Shown piece after piece: positions 4,331 through 5,212 of a DNA stretch of 5,212 nt. Position 1 is the first letter of the stretch. The number at the start of each line of letters is the position of its first letter. The DNA comes from a bacterium (GTDB taxonomy: Bacteria; Krumholzibacteriota; Krumholzibacteria; LZORAL124-64-63). A model generated the notes under the pieces. The model saw only the letters and a list, made by a program, of their open reading frames with translations, had not been told where the DNA came from and did not search any database. Both the position numbers and the translations under genes were made by a program. Location: contig JAASSM010000188.1 in the NCBI GenBank assembly GCA_021767885.1, positions 1 through 5,212 on the forward strand, read 5' to 3'.

Positions 4331-5212
4331 TGCCGCGGCCGTCGGCTCCCCGGTCGATCCAGTGGCGGAAGCGCTCGAGGTCCTCGGCCCGCCCCGTGGC
4401 GGACCGGTCCATCGGCGCGCGGCGCGTCCCGCCGGAGCCGGGGTCCGTTCCGGTCGTCCCGGCCGCGGCCTCCGCCTCGGCCTCGCCGGTCGCCGGCGCG
4501 ATCTCCGCCGGCGTTCCCGGAGCCGTCGCCGCCTCCAGCCGGGCGAGCACGGCCTGGGCATCCGGGCGGTCCGGGTCGGCGGCGAGGATCCGCTCGAGGA
4601 TCTCGCGCGCCTTGTCGGGATGCCCCTGACGCAGGTAGAGCTCGGCCAGCGTGGGCGTCTCGAACCCGTTGCCCACGCTCAGCCCGCCAGCGGCGCGCGG
4701 CGCCGGCTCGCCTCCCCGGCGCGGCGCCGGGCTCTCGTCACCGGCCGCCGGCTCGGGTACGGCGTCGGCCGCCGGCGCCGACGGCGAGGACTCGAGCCGG
4801 CTGCGCGCGTGCCGCAGGGCGCGCCGGACCTCGGCGTCCTCCGGTTCCAGGCGCAGCAGCCGCTCGTAGTGGGCACACGCCCCGGACCAGTCCTCGCGGC
4901 GGCTGGCATCGCGCGCCAGCAGGCGCCGGGCGAGGAGGTGATCATGGTCCACGTCCAGCACGCGGTCCAGCTCGTGGCGCGCGCGCTCGGTCTCGCCCAG
5001 CTCGGTGAGCACCAGTCCCAGTGCGGCCCTTGCCGAGACGAACCGCGGATGGCGGACCAGGCCACGCTCGAGCAGCTGGCGCGCCTGGTCCTGGCGGCCG
5101 GCGCGACGCAGCAGATCCGCCAGGGGCAGGAAGGCGCGAGAGTCGGGATCCAGCTGCAGCCGCTGCTCGTAATAAGCGATCTGCTGGGCGAGTCCAGGCT
5201 GGTGGGATGGCA
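4320..5212 (-). CDS. Tetratricopeptide repeat protein (5' end just outside the window)
   Basis: The frame is open from the right edge to the TGA at 4322-4320, giving 296 visible residues. A GTG near 5012 could be read as a start but would cut the repeats in half, so the gene is taken as running beyond the window. Residues 8-135 form three to four TPR helix pairs; examples are IAYYEQRLQLDPDSRAF, ARQLLERGLVRHPRF, ARHELDRVLDVDHDH and CAHYERLLRLEPED. A disordered Ala/Pro/Gly-rich linker (about 140-182) follows. Then comes one more TPR unit (TPTLAELYLRQGHPDKARE, 186-204, into a second helix and DPDRPDAQAVLARLE), another Ala/Gly/Thr-rich linker (227-272) and a short C-terminal helix (DLERFRHWIDR). 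No signal peptide is visible, though the first residues are missing. TPRs are protein-binding scaffolds; the partner is unknown and no function should be assigned. It precedes efp with a 105-base gap and is probably transcribed separately. Confidence 0.8.
   Translation of the reverse strand, partial: PSHQPGLAQQIAYYEQRLQLDPDSRAFLPLADLLRRAGRQDQARQLLERGLVRHPRFVSARAALGLVLTELGETERARHELDRVLDVDHDHLLARRLLARDASRREDWSGACAHYERLLRLEPEDAEVRRALRHARSRLESSPSAPAADAVPEPAAGDESPAPRRGGEPAPRAAGGLSVGNGFETPTLAELYLRQGHPDKAREILERILAADPDRPDAQAVLARLEAATAPGTPAEIAPATGEAEAEAAAGTTGTDPGSGGTRRAPMDRSATGRAEDLERFRHWIDRGADGRGTAH

Noticed and set aside
4271..4629. Plus-strand GGAGGAAGG followed by ATG at 4282, which looks like a ribosome binding site and a 115-codon gene
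   Set aside because: The frame is antisense to the TPR gene with a low-complexity Ala/Arg/Ser translation. The purine tract is better explained as the complement of the -10 and early leader region upstream of efp.

Overview
The window is a compact, very GC-rich stretch of bacterial chromosome in which every recognisable gene lies on the minus strand. Reading along transcription (from high to low coordinates) the order is: a TPR-repeat protein (start just beyond the right edge), efp (translation elongation factor P), accB (biotin carboxyl carrier protein), a PilT/PilU-family pilus retraction ATPase, accC (biotin carboxylase), and the first 91 codons of an ftsK-type DNA translocase that runs off the left edge. 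It looks like ordinary core chromosome. I see no insertion sequence, CRISPR array, tRNA, rRNA or sign of recent transfer.

The organism is a Gram-negative-type bacterium with type IV pili, inferred from the retraction ATPase. The efp-accB-accC grouping is widespread. With the very high GC, the TPR protein style and the PilT/PilU subtype, it suggests a Gemmatimonadota/Eisenbacteria/Krumholzibacteriota-like or deltaproteobacterial-type lineage. This placement is an impression from memory, not a computed result.

Region by region: 4320-5212 is the TPR gene. 4215-4319 is a gap with a fair sigma-70-like promoter pointing at efp. 3657-4214 is efp with a GTG start. 3591-3656 is a short spacer with the accB ribosome binding site. 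3132-3590 is accB. 2937-3131 is a 195-base leader packed with palindromes. 1788-2936 is the pilus ATPase with a GTG start. 1630-1787 holds a terminator-like hairpin, a tandem octamer and a weak promoter candidate. 247-1629 is accC. 1-275 is ftsK, which starts inside the 3' end of accC behind a perfect AGGAGG.

AccB and AccC are two halves of the first step of fatty acid synthesis: AccC carboxylates the biotin carried on AccB. EF-P helps ribosomes through proline-rich stretches. The pilus ATPase and FtsK are unrelated motors, one for pilus retraction and one for chromosome segregation at division. The unusual point is that the ATPase gene separates accB from accC, flanked on both sides by structured non-coding DNA. 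That suggests three or more transcription units (efp-accB, the ATPase, accC-ftsK) rather than one simple operon. I found no convincing novel system. The items worth checking are this gene order, the palindromic leader, the shared promoter-like sequence, and a small internal repeat in efp.
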